Source of the DNA: Exophiala sp. HKRS030
Lineage: Eukaryota > Ascomycota > Eurotiomycetes > Chaetothyriales > Herpotrichiellaceae
Length of the DNA: 64,000 nt
NCBI GenBank assembly: GCA_023897205.1
Contig: JAHWDD010000005.1
Location: forward strand, 1,488,001 to 1,552,000
Direction: 5' to 3'
Each line of letters starts with the position of its first letter. The stretch's first letter is position 1. Of the stretch, positions 10,792 through 22,700 are shown in pieces. The position numbers and the translations under genes are program-made. The notes under the pieces were generated by a model that saw only the letters and a list, made by a program, of their open reading frames with translations, was not told the DNA's origin and made no database searches.

Positions 10792-11472
10792 GAATTCCAC
10801 GCCGAGTCCGGAAGCTGGTATCATCACGCCGAGTCCACCGACACTGCTGCATATGTCCCAGGACCACGCTCCTAGCAAACATGGAATGGTTGAATTAAAA
10901 AAAAAGGAAGAGGTGCAAGGCGTCCAGTTGAAATCAGGAAGGGTTGCAGATGGGAAGAAATGTGACTGGAGGCTTGCAAGGTCAAGCATGTTTCTTTGGA
11001 CGAATGAATCAATGACCACGCGAGTCTGAGACGAGACAGGACAGTTCTACACTCTCACTCTCCGTCACACACACATACACCCACACAAGCCGTGGGGAAC
11101 GGGTCTTTACTTACAATAGTCCAAGACCAGGTGCTATCACGGCAGTATGAGTATCGTGCTACAACAAAATAGACAAAGATATCCGAGAGAAAAAGATGAA
11201 CTGAACGGGGAAGAACGTAAAATTATCATTGCAAATCTCTCGCCCTTTTTCCTTTTCAAACTGAAGTGCAAACATTCCGAAACTTGATACGCCGGACTTG
11301 CTGCTCCCTCCCTCTTCTGTACTCAAACAGCTCGCATAAAAATTGCCCGTCCACACTATATAAGTACCCTTGTTGGTGTCAAGACGCAGCAAAATCATTT
11401 CCTTGTTCACTTTCGTACATGAACGTCTGCACAGTCTCCTTGTAAATGCGTACGTCAACCACACCTTCCCGC
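10792..11472. other. Convergent 3' region between EIF3M and VID21
   Basis: Both flanking genes end here, so the 681 bp should be two 3' untranslated regions with their polyadenylation signals. A CA-rich tract at about 11062-11090 and a TATATAAG at about 11357 are visible. No gene was recognised; the minus-strand frame at 10384-11019 is the antisense shadow of EIF3M. Confidence 0.5.
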
Positions 11473-14400
11473 TCAAGTTTGTTGTGCCGGCGCCGGACGT
11501 GGACTGCTTTGCGGGCCAGACCCCGTACCAGCACCACCGCCATTGACGTTGCCATTAACATTACTCTGGCTGCCGCTGCGTTGGTCCCTTGGAGTTGCAC
11601 TCCGACTCATCTGTCCCTGATTCGTGTGTTGACTGACGGGCCGAGCCATGTTCATCACAGGGGAGTTGCTCATCCCATTAGGAATCATGCCTTGTTGCAT
11701 TTGGCCCTGCATGCCTCTAACTGCGTGTTGTTGTGCCTGCTGCATGCGCATCCGCTGATTGTACTGCTGGATTTGCTCTTGCGTCATCATTGTCGGTTGA
11801 CCATATTGGGCAGCCGCAGCTGCAGCGGCGGCGGCATTCGATGCATGATTCCCAGCATTGACGGCACCGATCGCTGCATTCAAAGCTGCTTGATTATGGG
11901 GCTGCTGGCGTTTTTGCGACTGCCCGGCCGCAGCAGCGGTGGCTTGTTGCTGATACTGGGTGATTTGTTGAGAAGCAAGACGATTGACATCGTCATCTGA
12001 CAGGTTCGGGTGATGTTCGCGGATTTTATTCGCGATCTGCGTAAGGACAGGAATGTGACCGCTTGACAAGGCCTGGCCTGAGCTAGCAGGACGAGGTGAT
12101 GCAGAGGCATGGCTCATGTTGGCAGGAGACCCTACACCGTTGGCACCACCCATGGCAGCCATATACGCTGCGTTGTTGATACCTTTGCCAGCCGCTAGGG
12201 CAGCCTGACTGTTGTTAGGCGAGGAATAGGCTCCATTCTGTGCCTGTTGCGCTTGTCGCATCAGCTGTTCTTGCTGGACACGGCTCGCTTCCTGAAGTAT
12301 ACGCATTTGTTGAGGAGAGGTCGCTGTTCCACGGGCGGCCATCTGCGCTTGCATTTGTGCCTGCATCTGTGGTGTGAGCTTTGGTCCTACCATACCAGGA
12401 GCCAGCTGCATGTTTTGTTGCATTGCAAGCATAGGATGACGAGGGTGACCATTAGGCACCTGCAGACCTCCATTTGGCATTGCAGGCATGCCGCCAGCTG
12501 CAGGAGGCCCACGCATGTTGGGCGCGCTAGGAGGCATACCGTTTGGCATATTATTTGGCTGAGAGCTCTGAGCACGCTGTTGTTGAGCGGTAGCACGTTG
12601 ATGAGCAATCAGCTGTTGCCGGTATATTTCCTGTCGCTCTGCCAGCTTCGCTTCCCGTTCCTGTTTGAGCTGCGAAAATTCGGCAGGGGTTTTATACGAT
12701 GGCTTGGGAACATTTGCATCGTTGACTTTGCGCATTGCAGCGAGGTCAGCTTGGTGTTGTTGTTTCTGAACCGCGGCTTCGCGTTTCTTCGCCAATTTGC
12801 GCATTGCGTCGAGCATTGCGAGATGTCGCTGGGTCCGCTTCCGTTCTACACGAACTGGTTGAGTCGTTCTCTTTCTAACAGGGATCTGTACATTCGCTCC
12901 AGCTCTTCGTTGAGCTTCCTCGATTTGTGCCGCGACATGTCTACCAGCAGCCTCAATCCTACCAGAGTATGTCTTAAAGTAGGGTGTCTTGGACATATCT
13001 GCAGGCAGACCCTCCAATCCAATCCATCTCTCGAAGCATTCCCAGGGTGTTCTACGATCAGCTCCAGACGTGTATGAACCCCGAGGAGTTAGACAGCTTG
13101 AGATCAGCGACCAATTGTAGGAGTAATCCTTAACAAGTTTCCTAAGCTCGTCATCCTCCGCGTGGGTCCACTGAGAAGAACTTCTAGTTTCGAAGAATGC
13201 TTGATGAGGCATAGGATGCTCCATTGGAGGGCGGAACGAATGGCCAGGATGAATTCTGTCCCTTATGGGTTTGTTTTCTTGCATGAACAATGCAACGTTG
13301 GTATCCTCAGCTGGAAGAGGCGCTGATTTCTTCCTTGGCGACAATTCGAGCTCATACTCATATCGACTTCGTTTAATGGGCGGCCGATAGTCTTTGATTG
13401 GTAGTTTATCGGTGGCCCACCTCGAAACAGGTACGATGTCCGTCTTCCATTTTGAGTCCAGGCGCTCGGCCAGGTTGGACTGGGCAAAGTCAAACTCGAA
13501 AGTTGACGGTCCATACAGAGGCAGCTCGTTCAACAGCTTGTCCAGGGCAGGTGTATGGTCGACAGGGAAATTGAACTCGGAAGAGCCAAGAGAAAAGAGA
13601 GCGGCCGGCGCGACGGTCATCGGGAGGTCCCGAAGATCTGCGATATCATCACTGATGGAGTCATCCTCATTTGAGGGCATCAAGTCCGGTGTTGGATGTG
13701 AAGAAGCGGTAGGACCAGGAAGATCTTCCATGTTAACATCCTCTAGCTCCTCTGGCTCCTCAGGCTTGTTCAAGATCTTTGGTGGCCGGACTTTCACTTG
13801 TAAACGAAACCTCTCCTCGGGTGAACTAGCCACCCACTCTGCACAACTTTCTGCAAGACTTCTCGCAGCGGCGAGTTTCCATTTTCGCTCCTCCTTGAAG
13901 TCTGTCCGCATCCACTTCATATGATCGAGGAAGTAGTCCCAGTGGGAAGTCGGTCTTGGAGCTTCATCCGCTCGCTTATATTGCCTCAATGCCCATCGTT
14001 GTTTCTCTTGTAGTTGATAAAGACGCTTCAAGATTCTACACTCAGCCGACAGCTCATATTCGACAAGATGATCTGTTGTGGATAAAGTCTTGTGAGCATT
14101 TTGAATAAGGTAAGTCATAGACGTCTGTCTTGACATAGAGTGAGCCTTGTTCTCGAATAGCGTATAGAGATAATCTCTCTCTTTCGGACTAGCCTTTTGT
14201 GTTTCGCGGTTGTTGAGGCGCTCCAATGCAAGATGTCCATCATCAGTAGATGTCTTCTGTGGCTTAGCGAAGACTACCGTTGACAACCTACTTCGTTCTC
14301 TATCACGGCGCTCGCCAATTCGGGCGTCCGGAGTTGACAGTGCAAAAGAATCGCGGAGCGTCGTTGATTGCGGAGAATCACCTTGGGGGGTAGTTGCTTT

Positions 14401-15789
14401 GGGGGCTTCACCCAGGATTTCCGATACGGATTTTTTCTGTAAAACACCAGAAGATATTCTGGTCGCACGCTTTGGTGGTTCGTTTCCCGACGGCGTAGCT
14501 GAATGTCCACGTTTTGGGGTACCAGCAGCAGTCATCTGAGCAGGACTTTCCACTACATCGGTACTCGGTCGTGGCTTGAAGTAGGATTCGATGTCAGTTT
14601 GAGTATCGACGCGCACGCTTGGCTTCTTGGATACGCTATCCTTCTCCAGGACGGCCTGGCTCGTGTCCGCCTTAGCAACGGGTGATTGAGTTACTGTCTG
14701 CTGATCCTTGTCGCCAACAATCAGCGGTGGTCGCTCAGAATCCGCGCGAATCTCGCGAGTCTCTTTCTGCTGCTGAAGTACCTCGGCTGCACCGGGGTGT
14801 AGGTCCATGCCAGGGCTCGTGCCAGGTGAGCCTGCGGTTGGGGCAGGCGTGATCGCAGACTCTGGCCCATTCGTTGATGCTGGGGAGGATTGAGGTTCGG
14901 CGGCCGAAGACACAGGCGCAAGGACTGGTGGACTTCGACTTGGTTGCTGTTCAGCGGGAGGTTCAAGTGTCGCGACAGCAGGAGTTCCTTCTCTTATAGC
15001 ATCACTAGCCTCCGTAATAGATTTTTGAGGACCTTCTTCTGGTGGTTTTGGACTAGGCATCGGCGTGGACGACTTCGACGCTCCATTGACGACGGCAACG
15101 TTTACGCCTAAGCTAGGCGCGTCGTCTCCCTGGGCTGCCGAGAACACATGTTGCTCTGATCTGTCAGGGCTTTCGTCACCATCTGCTACTTGTCGTGTTG
15201 CAATATGTCCACCATCATCGGCCTCGTCGCGCAAGGGTGTGGCTGTTTCTGAAGAAGCAGCCTTAGGCGCATCTTTGAGAGGTGATGGTGACGAGACTTT
15301 GCTCTTAGAATGACCGGCAGTTTGTGAGAGAGGACTCCCGATCGAGAGTATGGTTGTGACAGGAGGAGAAAGTTTAGATTGTCGTGATCGAAGGGTTATA
15401 TGGGTTTTCGGAGGGAGCGTCGCTTCATCGAAGAGTCGACCACTGCGGAAAAGTGAGCAAATGCGAGCAAAAATGGCAGCGTACGTGCTGCCGTCGTCAA
15501 GATACCCATTGTAGTAGGGAAGCGACAAGGGGATCATACCTTTCTAAGTCGTTTGCATCTTGGAAAGCCTGTAACTTTTGATTGTACGCCGGGTCCTCGG
15601 GCAGTAGAGGGTACGCGGCGACAGAGAAAAGTTCAGACAACTTCCGCTTCCTCGACCACAAACATCTTCTATAATTCACCATAATATATTAGTATGATCC
15701 TTGAGAGACGCAGGATCAGATGAATCGCTTCAAAAAGGATTTACTGACTGTGCTTCAGACTTTTTCGAGCGCAACTGCTCGACGTGCAT
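11473..15789 (-). CDS. VID21: NuA4 histone acetyltransferase scaffold Vid21/Eaf1 (HSA and SANT domains)
   Basis: I propose three exons, 15749-15789, 15540-15668 and 11473-15442, giving 1379 residues in a closed frame. Exon 1 (MHVEQLRSKKSEAQ) joins exon 2 (RCLWSRKRKLSELFSVA), and a 97-nt intron (GTATGA...TTCCGCAG) leads into SGRLFDEATLPPK. The apparent ORF start at 15537 lies inside that intron. After a long disordered region come an HSA domain at about 550-610 (SHWDYFLDHMKWMRTDFKEE, KWKLAAARSLAESCAEWV), a Myb/SANT domain at about 812-875 (SQWTHAEDDELRKLVKDYSYNW, then RTPWECFERWIGLEGLP), and a Gln/Ala/Met-rich tail. Eaf1 homologues organise the NuA4 complex, which acetylates histones H4/H2A; the HSA binds actin and Arp4. 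The exon 1 donor (GTCAGT) is weak. An ATG at 15682 is an alternative start. Confidence 0.88.
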
Positions 15790-16467
15790 TGCATCAGTCA
15801 CAGCAGCGGTTGAAAGTCATCGAATTAATTGCTGAAAATTGGAGGAAACACAGTTAAGAGTAACTGGAGATGGATGATCGCCTCAGATTGAATTGTTTGG
15901 GCGCGTTGTGGTGGATTTGAGGCTGTTGAAGTTGGCGAGCTGGCTGGAGGATGTGTTCAAATGAGATGGTATTTGGTAGTACAGCGAGTCAGTGCAGGCG
16001 CAGGCGGGCATCGAGAATGGAGGGAGTTGGAGGCTGCATGAGGTCAATGTACGGGCAAGGGGGGGAGGACCAGGGACCACTGAGTACTATTTTACTGGCA
16101 CCACTGGCACCACCACCAGCACCATTACAGCAACTTCCCGCTTCACTAGCCCTACGCTTAGGTGCCCTCCCTGGTGCCCTCCCCTGCCCAATAATCCTCG
16201 CTTTTCTCCGTATTCACCACATGCCTAAGCCCAATTTTTTTTTCTTGATACGCATTGGCACTAGTAGAGAGCAAACCTCCATTGTCACTCTTTCAAGCAA
16301 GTTCTTTGCTATCCGTGCGAGCAAGACTCTGATTTGAGCGGTCGATTGACCCTTGTGCGTTCTTTTAGGACTCTGCCTGCCAGTATTCATGCTCTGAGGA
16401 CTTCAGGTGTTCCCTGGTTGATATTGCATTGTTCATTGTTTCTAAACTCGGCTCGAAAAAATTTCAC
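15790..16467. promoter_or_regulatory. Divergent promoter region of VID21 and MAK11
   Basis: This 678-bp region separates the two divergent start codons. It holds a G-rich/CCAC-rich stretch at about 16060-16140 and a poly-T at 16230-16242. No gene was recognised; the plus-strand frame at 15951-16337 is repetitive Pro/Leu/Ala sequence unlike a protein family. Confidence 0.45.
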
Positions 16468-17979
16468 ATGGCGGGCAAAAGAAAACGGGAAACCGTTTCC
16501 AACTCCAGCAAATCCGGGAAGAACCATGCTGCGTTGTCTATGCCTACCACGAATGGAGATGTAAAGTCCTCCAAAGTCCCAAAAACTAATGGACATGTCG
16601 ATGTTAAGACGACCAGTCCGGTCATTCAGATCATAGCAGGCTCATACGAGCGAATTCTGCACGGCATCACCGCCTCGATATCAAATCTATCGGCGCCGGA
16701 CTCAAGTCAAGCAGTCCAGTTCGCAGACACATTCCTCTTCAACGCACACGCCTCTGCCGTACGATGTCTGGCACTTTCACCACTGCCAGAACCAGGCTTG
16801 TCCGATGCCCAAGGTGTCTATCTCGCCACAGGTGGATCCGATGAGAAGATCAATGTGTATAGTCTCGCAGCTTCACCGGTCTCGGATAACGACAAGATCC
16901 CTATGCCCACGCTGGGGAACAATACCATCTCAGAAAACCCGAGGAATAGGGAACTAGGCACCCTGCTACAGCATTCGTCCAACATCACATCCCTCTACTT
17001 TCCAACAAGATCGAAACTCCTTGCCGGGTCGGAAGACAATAATATCTCTGTGACAAGGTTACGTGACCTCGAGGTGGTTTCGACGATCAAAGCACCACGT
17101 CCAAAGGTCCAGGGTCAACCCAGCGGCGACACAGCACCTCCTGGGGCCACGCCAGCTGGCATCAACGACTTTGCCGTTCATCCCAGCATGAAGCTAATGG
17201 TGAGTGTCGGTCGAGGCGAGCGCTGCATGCGGCTCTGGAACCTTGTCACCGGCAAGAAAGCAGGTGTCCTCAACTTCAGCCGCGATATCCTACAAAGCGT
17301 GAAAGAGGGCAAGTACAGCAGTGGCGAGGGCCGTCGGATACGATGGAGTCCTGATGGGACCGAGTTTGCTGTATCGTTTGAACGAGGAGTCGTTATTTTC
17401 GGCGCAGACTCCAAACCAAGATGCAAACTTCTGCCACAACCTCTGACGAAACTGCACCAAATCTGCTACTTAACATTGGCTGGTGCTGCCGGCGAAGAAG
17501 TGACACTACTCGCGGCCTCGACGGAGGACGGTCGGGTGTTATTCTACGACACCAGCAAAAACACATCCACGACAAATGGAGAAAAGTCTAATGACGACGC
17601 GATACCAGCTGCAACTTGCTCTGCCTCAATTGGTGGCAAGTCTGTAGGCATCAGTGTCCGTATCAAAGATTTTGAGATCATTCTGCTACCTACCGCGTCT
17701 TCGGCGGCAAAAGACATGATTATTGTTACAGCAAGCAGTGACGGCACAATCCGCCTATTACACATTGATACATCCGACCTGATCAACGCTACCCAAAGCC
17801 CTAAGCCCGCACAGCTAGGCAGAGTGATCGGAACCTATGCGACCAGCAGCAGGATTACATGTATGAAGGCGTTTCTGATGCAACCGCCAACGGACTTGGA
17901 GGATGACTCCGGAGATGATGAAGAGGAATTTGGGGGGTTTGACAGTTCGGACGAAGAGAGTTCAGGCGATAGCAGTTGA
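16468..17979 (+). CDS. MAK11: Ribosome biogenesis WD40 protein Mak11 (PAK1IP1 homologue)
   Basis: This is a single exon of 503 residues from MAGKRKRE. A basic, Ser-rich N-terminal tail (about 45 residues) precedes WD40 repeats: IIAGSYERILHGI, FNAHASAVRCLALSP with LATGGSDEKINVYSL, LLQHSSNITSLYFP with LLAGSEDNNISV, INDFAVHPSMKLMVSVGRGERCMRLWNLVTG, IRWSPDGTEFAVSFERGV, and IIVTASSDGTIRLLHID. The C-terminus is highly acidic (DDSGDDEEEFGGFDSSDEE). The pattern matches Mak11, a nucleolar 60S assembly factor needed for Rlp24 recruitment in yeast. The ATG at 16429 in the same frame would add 13 residues, but MAGKRK is the likelier start. It is divergent from VID21. Confidence 0.9.
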   Translation: MAGKRKRETVSNSSKSGKNHAALSMPTTNGDVKSSKVPKTNGHVDVKTTSPVIQIIAGSYERILHGITASISNLSAPDSSQAVQFADTFLFNAHASAVRCLALSPLPEPGLSDAQGVYLATGGSDEKINVYSLAASPVSDNDKIPMPTLGNNTISENPRNRELGTLLQHSSNITSLYFPTRSKLLAGSEDNNISVTRLRDLEVVSTIKAPRPKVQGQPSGDTAPPGATPAGINDFAVHPSMKLMVSVGRGERCMRLWNLVTGKKAGVLNFSRDILQSVKEGKYSSGEGRRIRWSPDGTEFAVSFERGVVIFGADSKPRCKLLPQPLTKLHQICYLTLAGAAGEEVTLLAASTEDGRVLFYDTSKNTSTTNGEKSNDDAIPAATCSASIGGKSVGISVRIKDFEIILLPTASSAAKDMIIVTASSDGTIRLLHIDTSDLINATQSPKPAQLGRVIGTYATSSRITCMKAFLMQPPTDLEDDSGDDEEEFGGFDSSDEESSGDSS

Positions 17980-18216
17980 ATATCGATAATAATGTATAAG
18001 GATACCAAGTGGTCTCGATATGAGATCAATACCTCTACCAATTCCGCAGTATTAGACTGCTCTCGCCGTGCAATGGTTTAGTGGGAAACGAAGTAGGGCC
18101 ATGAGACATTGTGGTCACTAAGAAGTAAAACGTCTCGGATTCATGATCGTGGTTTTCGAATGTTGTCGAGCGTAGTGTCCAAGCCATCAGGGGTGGTTGG
18201 CTGTATTGGGGTGTTA

Positions 18217-19217
18217 CTAGGATTCTGCCGGCATATGCTTCTGTTGGGGAGCAGGTTTGGATGGCGAGATGCCCTTCTCCGCTAGCGCCTTGACCAGATG
18301 CTCGTACACTGCGTCGACTGTTCCATCGGCAGATACCTTGATCACTCGGCCCTCCTGTGAGAAGTGATCAACCACCGGCATACTCGTGTTGACAAAAGTC
18401 TTGAATCTCTTGATAATGCTCTCCTCGTTATCGTCTGATCTGCCGCTCGTCTTTCCTCTGTTCAATAGCCGTGCCCTCATGACTTCCTCCGGGCAATCAA
18501 GGAAGACCGTGCATTTGGAAGGACATACAGTTTGTTCGAAAAAGACTGCTTGGTCCATCTTGCGAGGGAATCCGTCAATCAGAAATTTGCCCACGCCATC
18601 ATCGTGCAAGTTTGCCCGCATTGCATTTTCCAAAAGCTTGACGGTGACTTCCATTGGCACGATGAGTCCTTCTTTGATGTAGTCTTTTATAAGCTGCCCA
18701 TATCTGCTTTCTGGGTTGTCTTGCTCTTCTCTCAGTAGATCCCCAGCCGACAAGTGTACAAATCCATAATCCCGCACCAGATTGGCGGATTGCGTGCCTT
18801 TGCCGGCGCCGGGTCCACCAAGAATGAAGAGAACCGTGACCTTCTGAGAGTCAAAGACGGGAGAGACGTTACTGGACGCCAACGGAGCATCTGGTTGAAT
18901 CACAGGCGATGTGCCTGAAGTTGGATCGATCGTCGCCATCTTGACGTGGATTTCGCTCAGCTCTCGTTGTGGGCTTTTCGGCGAGTATCGTTCACTTGCT
19001 GCCCGGTCCTTCGCTTCACAAGAAATATATACGTGCCAGTACTAAGAAAGAACAGGCCAAGGAAGGGAAGGAAACTTAGCTGCGTCCCTTGCCCACCTGG
19101 TGGAGGTCGTTTTTGGTTGGTAGGTGAGGAGTAGAAACGCGATAAAGATGCAGTTGTCTGACGGAGAGGCAATGCTGTATGCCTGTTCAGATATCTGGGT
19201 GCGAGAAATGATCTCAT
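18217..19217 (-). CDS. URA6: UMP/CMP kinase Ura6 with probable membrane/mitochondrial leader exon
   Basis: The kinase core (18217-18939, 240 residues) is clear: P-loop GGPGAGKGTQ (41-50), DGFPRKMDQ, and LID RGKTSGRSDDNEE. It phosphorylates UMP/CMP (and weakly AMP) with ATP in pyrimidine nucleotide synthesis. Immediately upstream lies an ORF (18957-19217) starting MRSFLAPRYLNRH, Arg-rich like a mitochondrial presequence, with one TM segment (LPFLGLFFLSTGTYIFL). A 56-nt intron 18940-18995 (GTGAAC...GTCAAG) would join it in phase at ...KRRTGQQ to MATIDPTSG, giving 314 residues. From memory, several mould Ura6 homologues have such a leader; I could not check. The alternative is two genes 17 bp apart, or two isoforms (anchored and cytosolic). 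The core is certain; the leader junction is less so. Confidence 0.85.
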
Positions 19218-19783
19218 CACTTGCCGTAGAATAGGTGCTGGACTTAGCAGAATATTAGGAACCACGGTAGAGGACGTGTAAAGGTTGTGAAACATACGGA
19301 GTACAAAGTATCTTATGTGTAAAAACTTCAATGACGAAACCAACGGTGTTGCAGCCACAAGCCACATGCAAATTGGCACAGACAAGCTCAGGGGTGGCTC
19401 AGCATACATGCGTAGCCAGTCCTCGTCCTCGAAGCAAGCCACTGTTATGTAATCTCGCGTGACTGGCTATTTGGGGGCGCTTTTGGCATTGGACGCGCAG
19501 CTTGGCACTGGTCAATGAGCGCAGGCAGGCAAGCAGCGTTTCCCCATAGTAATCTGCCCGGTGTTCACTTTCCAAAAGGTGTCTCCAGGAGCTCACAATC
19601 AACAATTCATCACCTACGACCACTTCATTTCCTTCCTCTGCTTCGTCACGTCTCGGTGATCTAGCTTCCTCTCTTCTTCTACTCACGCTCTTTTGTGGCT
19701 TGATTATCTTCGATCAACCGGCCTGCGTGTCAATTGCTTCGTTTCGGGGGAGTACATGTGGCCGCAGGGGGCCGGTCGCAACC
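19218..19783. promoter_or_regulatory. Divergent promoter region of URA6 and CHC1
   Basis: The 566 bp between the two divergent start codons show no gene that I trust. Minus-strand frames at 19399-19686 and upstream of 19217 have no family features. No TATA element or repeat was recognised. Confidence 0.45.
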
Positions 19784-22700
19784 ATGGCGCTTCCTATCAA
19801 GTTTACTGAGGTTGCTCAGGTACGTTTAGGCCAGGTCTTCTATCAGTATCTGCCATGCTAACTCTCTCACGTAGTTGACTAACTTAGAGATCGCGGTAAG
19901 TGCGCAGATCCTCGGAACCCGCGATGAGGACGCCTGTTTGCTCGCGCTTGACTGGGATACATGAGAGAATACTGACTTGTCTTTCGAACTACAGCAACAG
20001 TCAATATCCTTCAACAGCTGTGTAAGTAAATTGCCAAAACTTTGGAATCAGCGTATTCTAACTCATGCTGCAGACATTAGAATCCGATCACTTTGTTTGC
20101 GTACGACAAAAACTTAATGAACAAGACAAGCCTCAAGTCATAATCGTAAATCTCAAGAACAACAATGAAGTCATCAAACGCGCTATCAGCGCCGACAGTG
20201 CCATCATGCATTTCACCCGCGAGATTCTAGCCCTCAAGGCTCAGGGCAGAACGATTCAAGTTTTCGATCTCGGCGCGAAGGCAAAGCTGAAGTCTACGAT
20301 CATGAACGAGGACGTTGTCTTCTGGAAATGGTACAGCGAGCGTAGCTTGGGCTTGGTAACTGATACCTCAGTATACCACTGGGATGTTTTTGACCCTACT
20401 CAAAACGCTCCCGTCAAGCTATTCGAAAGAAACGCCAATCTCAATGGTTGCCAGATCATCAACTACCGTGTCAGCGATGATGAGCAGTGGATGGTTATTG
20501 TGGGCATCTCCCAAAGAGAAGGAAGAGTCGCAGGTACAATGCAACTTTACTCACGAAACCGTGGCATCTCTCAACACATCGAGGGTCATGCCGCAGCTTT
20601 CGGAACCTTCCACGCTGAAGGAAACCCGCTTCCACACAAGCTTTTCACCTTCGCTGTCCGCAACGCTGCTGGCCAGGGTAAGTTGCATGTGGTTGAGATT
20701 GATCCCAGCGACAGCAATACCCGGTTCAACAAGAGAGCAGTCGATGTCTACTTCCCTGATGAGGCTGTCAACGACTTTCCGGTTGCCATGCAGGTATCCA
20801 AGAAGTACAGTATTATTTACATGATCACCAAGTATGGGTTCATCCACCTTTACGACTTGGAGACAGCCACTTGCATCTTCATGAACCGGATTTCAAGCGA
20901 GACCATCTTCGTCACCAGCCCAGATTCCGAGTCAGCCGGTATCATCGGAATCAACCGCAAAGGTCAAGTCTTGTCTGTAAGCGTTGACGAGAATACCATT
21001 ATTCCCTATCTCCTCCAAAACCCAGCCAACTCCACTCTTGCCGTCAAATTGGCTTCGAGGGCTGGCCTTCCAGGAGCAGACAACTTGTATCAACAACAAT
21101 TCGAAACTTTGTTCTCCCAAGGTAACTACGCTGAGGCGGCTCAAATTGCTGCAGATTCTCCACGAGGCTTTCTGAGAACTGCCGAAACGATCAATCGATT
21201 CAAGAATGTCCCTCAACAACCCGGACAGCTCTCAGTCATTCTGCAATACTTCGGCAAATTGCTTGACAAAGGCAAGCTCAACAAGTACGAGAGTGTAGAA
21301 CTTATCAAGCCAGTCCTGGCTCAGAATCGTAAGAACCTACTTGATAAGTGGATGGGCGAAGGCAAATTGGAATCGTCAGAAGAATTGGGTGATATCGTTC
21401 GACTCCATGATCTGGAACTTGCTCTCAAGATCTACCGAGAGTCCAATGTTCCTCCCAAGGTTGTGGCAGCGCTGGCTGAAACCGGTCGATTCGAAGAAAT
21501 CTTGCCATATTCCCGGGAAGCTGGATATCAGCCCGACTTCACTAGCTTGCTGCAACACATTGTTCGAGCCAACCCCGAGAAGGGCGCTGAATTTGCCACT
21601 CAATTGGCTAATAACGAAAGCGGTCCCTTGGTTGATATCGATAGAGTCGTCGATGTCTTCATGTCACAGAACATGATTCAACAAGCAACTGCTTTCCTTC
21701 TTGATGCTCTCAAGGAGAATCGACCGGAGCAAGGTCATCTTCAGACGCGCCTTCTTGAAATGAATCTGCTCAACGCCCCACAAGTCGCAGACGCAATTCT
21801 CGGCAATGAGATGTTTTCCTACTACGACAAAACCAGAATTTCTCGACTTTGTGAACAGGCTGGCTTGCTTCAACGTGCTCTTGAGAATACAGATGACTCA
21901 GCATCGATCAAGCGAATCATTGTTCAGACTGACAAGCTCAATCCCGAATGGCTCCAGCAATACTTTGGCCGTATGGGCGTTGATCAGTCTCTCGAGTGCA
22001 TGGACGAAATGCTCAAGAGCAACATCCGTCAGAATCTGGCAGCCGTAGTTCAACTGGCCACTAAATACTCTGAACTTTTGGGTTCGGGCAGACTCATCTC
22101 TCTATTCGAGAAGCACCGCACTGCTGAAGGTCTCTATTATTATCTTGGAAGCATTGTCAACCTCAGCGAAGATGGTGAAGTTGTTTTCAAATACCTTGAG
22201 GCTGCCGTTACTATGCAACAATTCCAGGAAGTTGAGAGAATCTGCCGAGAAAACAACCATTACAACCCTGAAAAGGTTAAGAACTTCCTGATCGAGGCAC
22301 GCCTAGCGGAACAACTTCCATTGATCATTGTCTGCGACCGATTCAACTTTGTCAAGGATTTGATCAATTACCTCTACCGCAACCAACAATACAAGTCTAT
22401 CGAGGTGTACGTCCAGCGTGTGAACCCAGCCCGAACACCTGCCGTGGTCGGTGCACTACTGGCTCTGGATTGCGAAGAGTCTGTCATCAAGAATTTGTTG
22501 TCCTCCGTAGACGCGTCTGCTGTGCCGATGGACGAACTGGTCGGTGAGGTCGAGGGTCAGAATCGCCTGAAGATTTTGTTACCATTCCTTGAGTCAACTT
22601 TGGCACAGGGAAATCAACAACCTGCAGTTTACAATGCCTTAGCCAAGATCTACATTGACAGCAACCATGATCCAGAGAAATTCTTGAAAGAGAATGACCT

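Noticed and set aside
10384..11019. 211-codon minus-strand frame over EIF3M
   Set aside because: Antisense shadow of EIF3M, continuing into its 3' flank; no recognisable features.
12247..13077. 276-codon plus-strand frame antisense to VID21
   Set aside because: It mirrors the Gln/Ala/Met-rich coding sequence of VID21 and resembles no protein family.
15443..15537. VID21 start at the ATG 15537 (MIPLSLPYYNG)
   Set aside because: These 31 codons lie inside a GTATGA...CCGCAG intron; splicing restores the conserved LESGRLFDEATLP junction.
18957..19217. Independent 86-residue mitochondrial protein gene upstream of URA6
   Set aside because: Not excluded, but an in-phase intron joins it to URA6, so I annotated it as the leader exon and kept the alternative in the evidence.
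20065..20073. Clathrin heavy chain start at 20065
   Set aside because: The ATG is within the third intron; upstream microexons give the conserved N-terminus.
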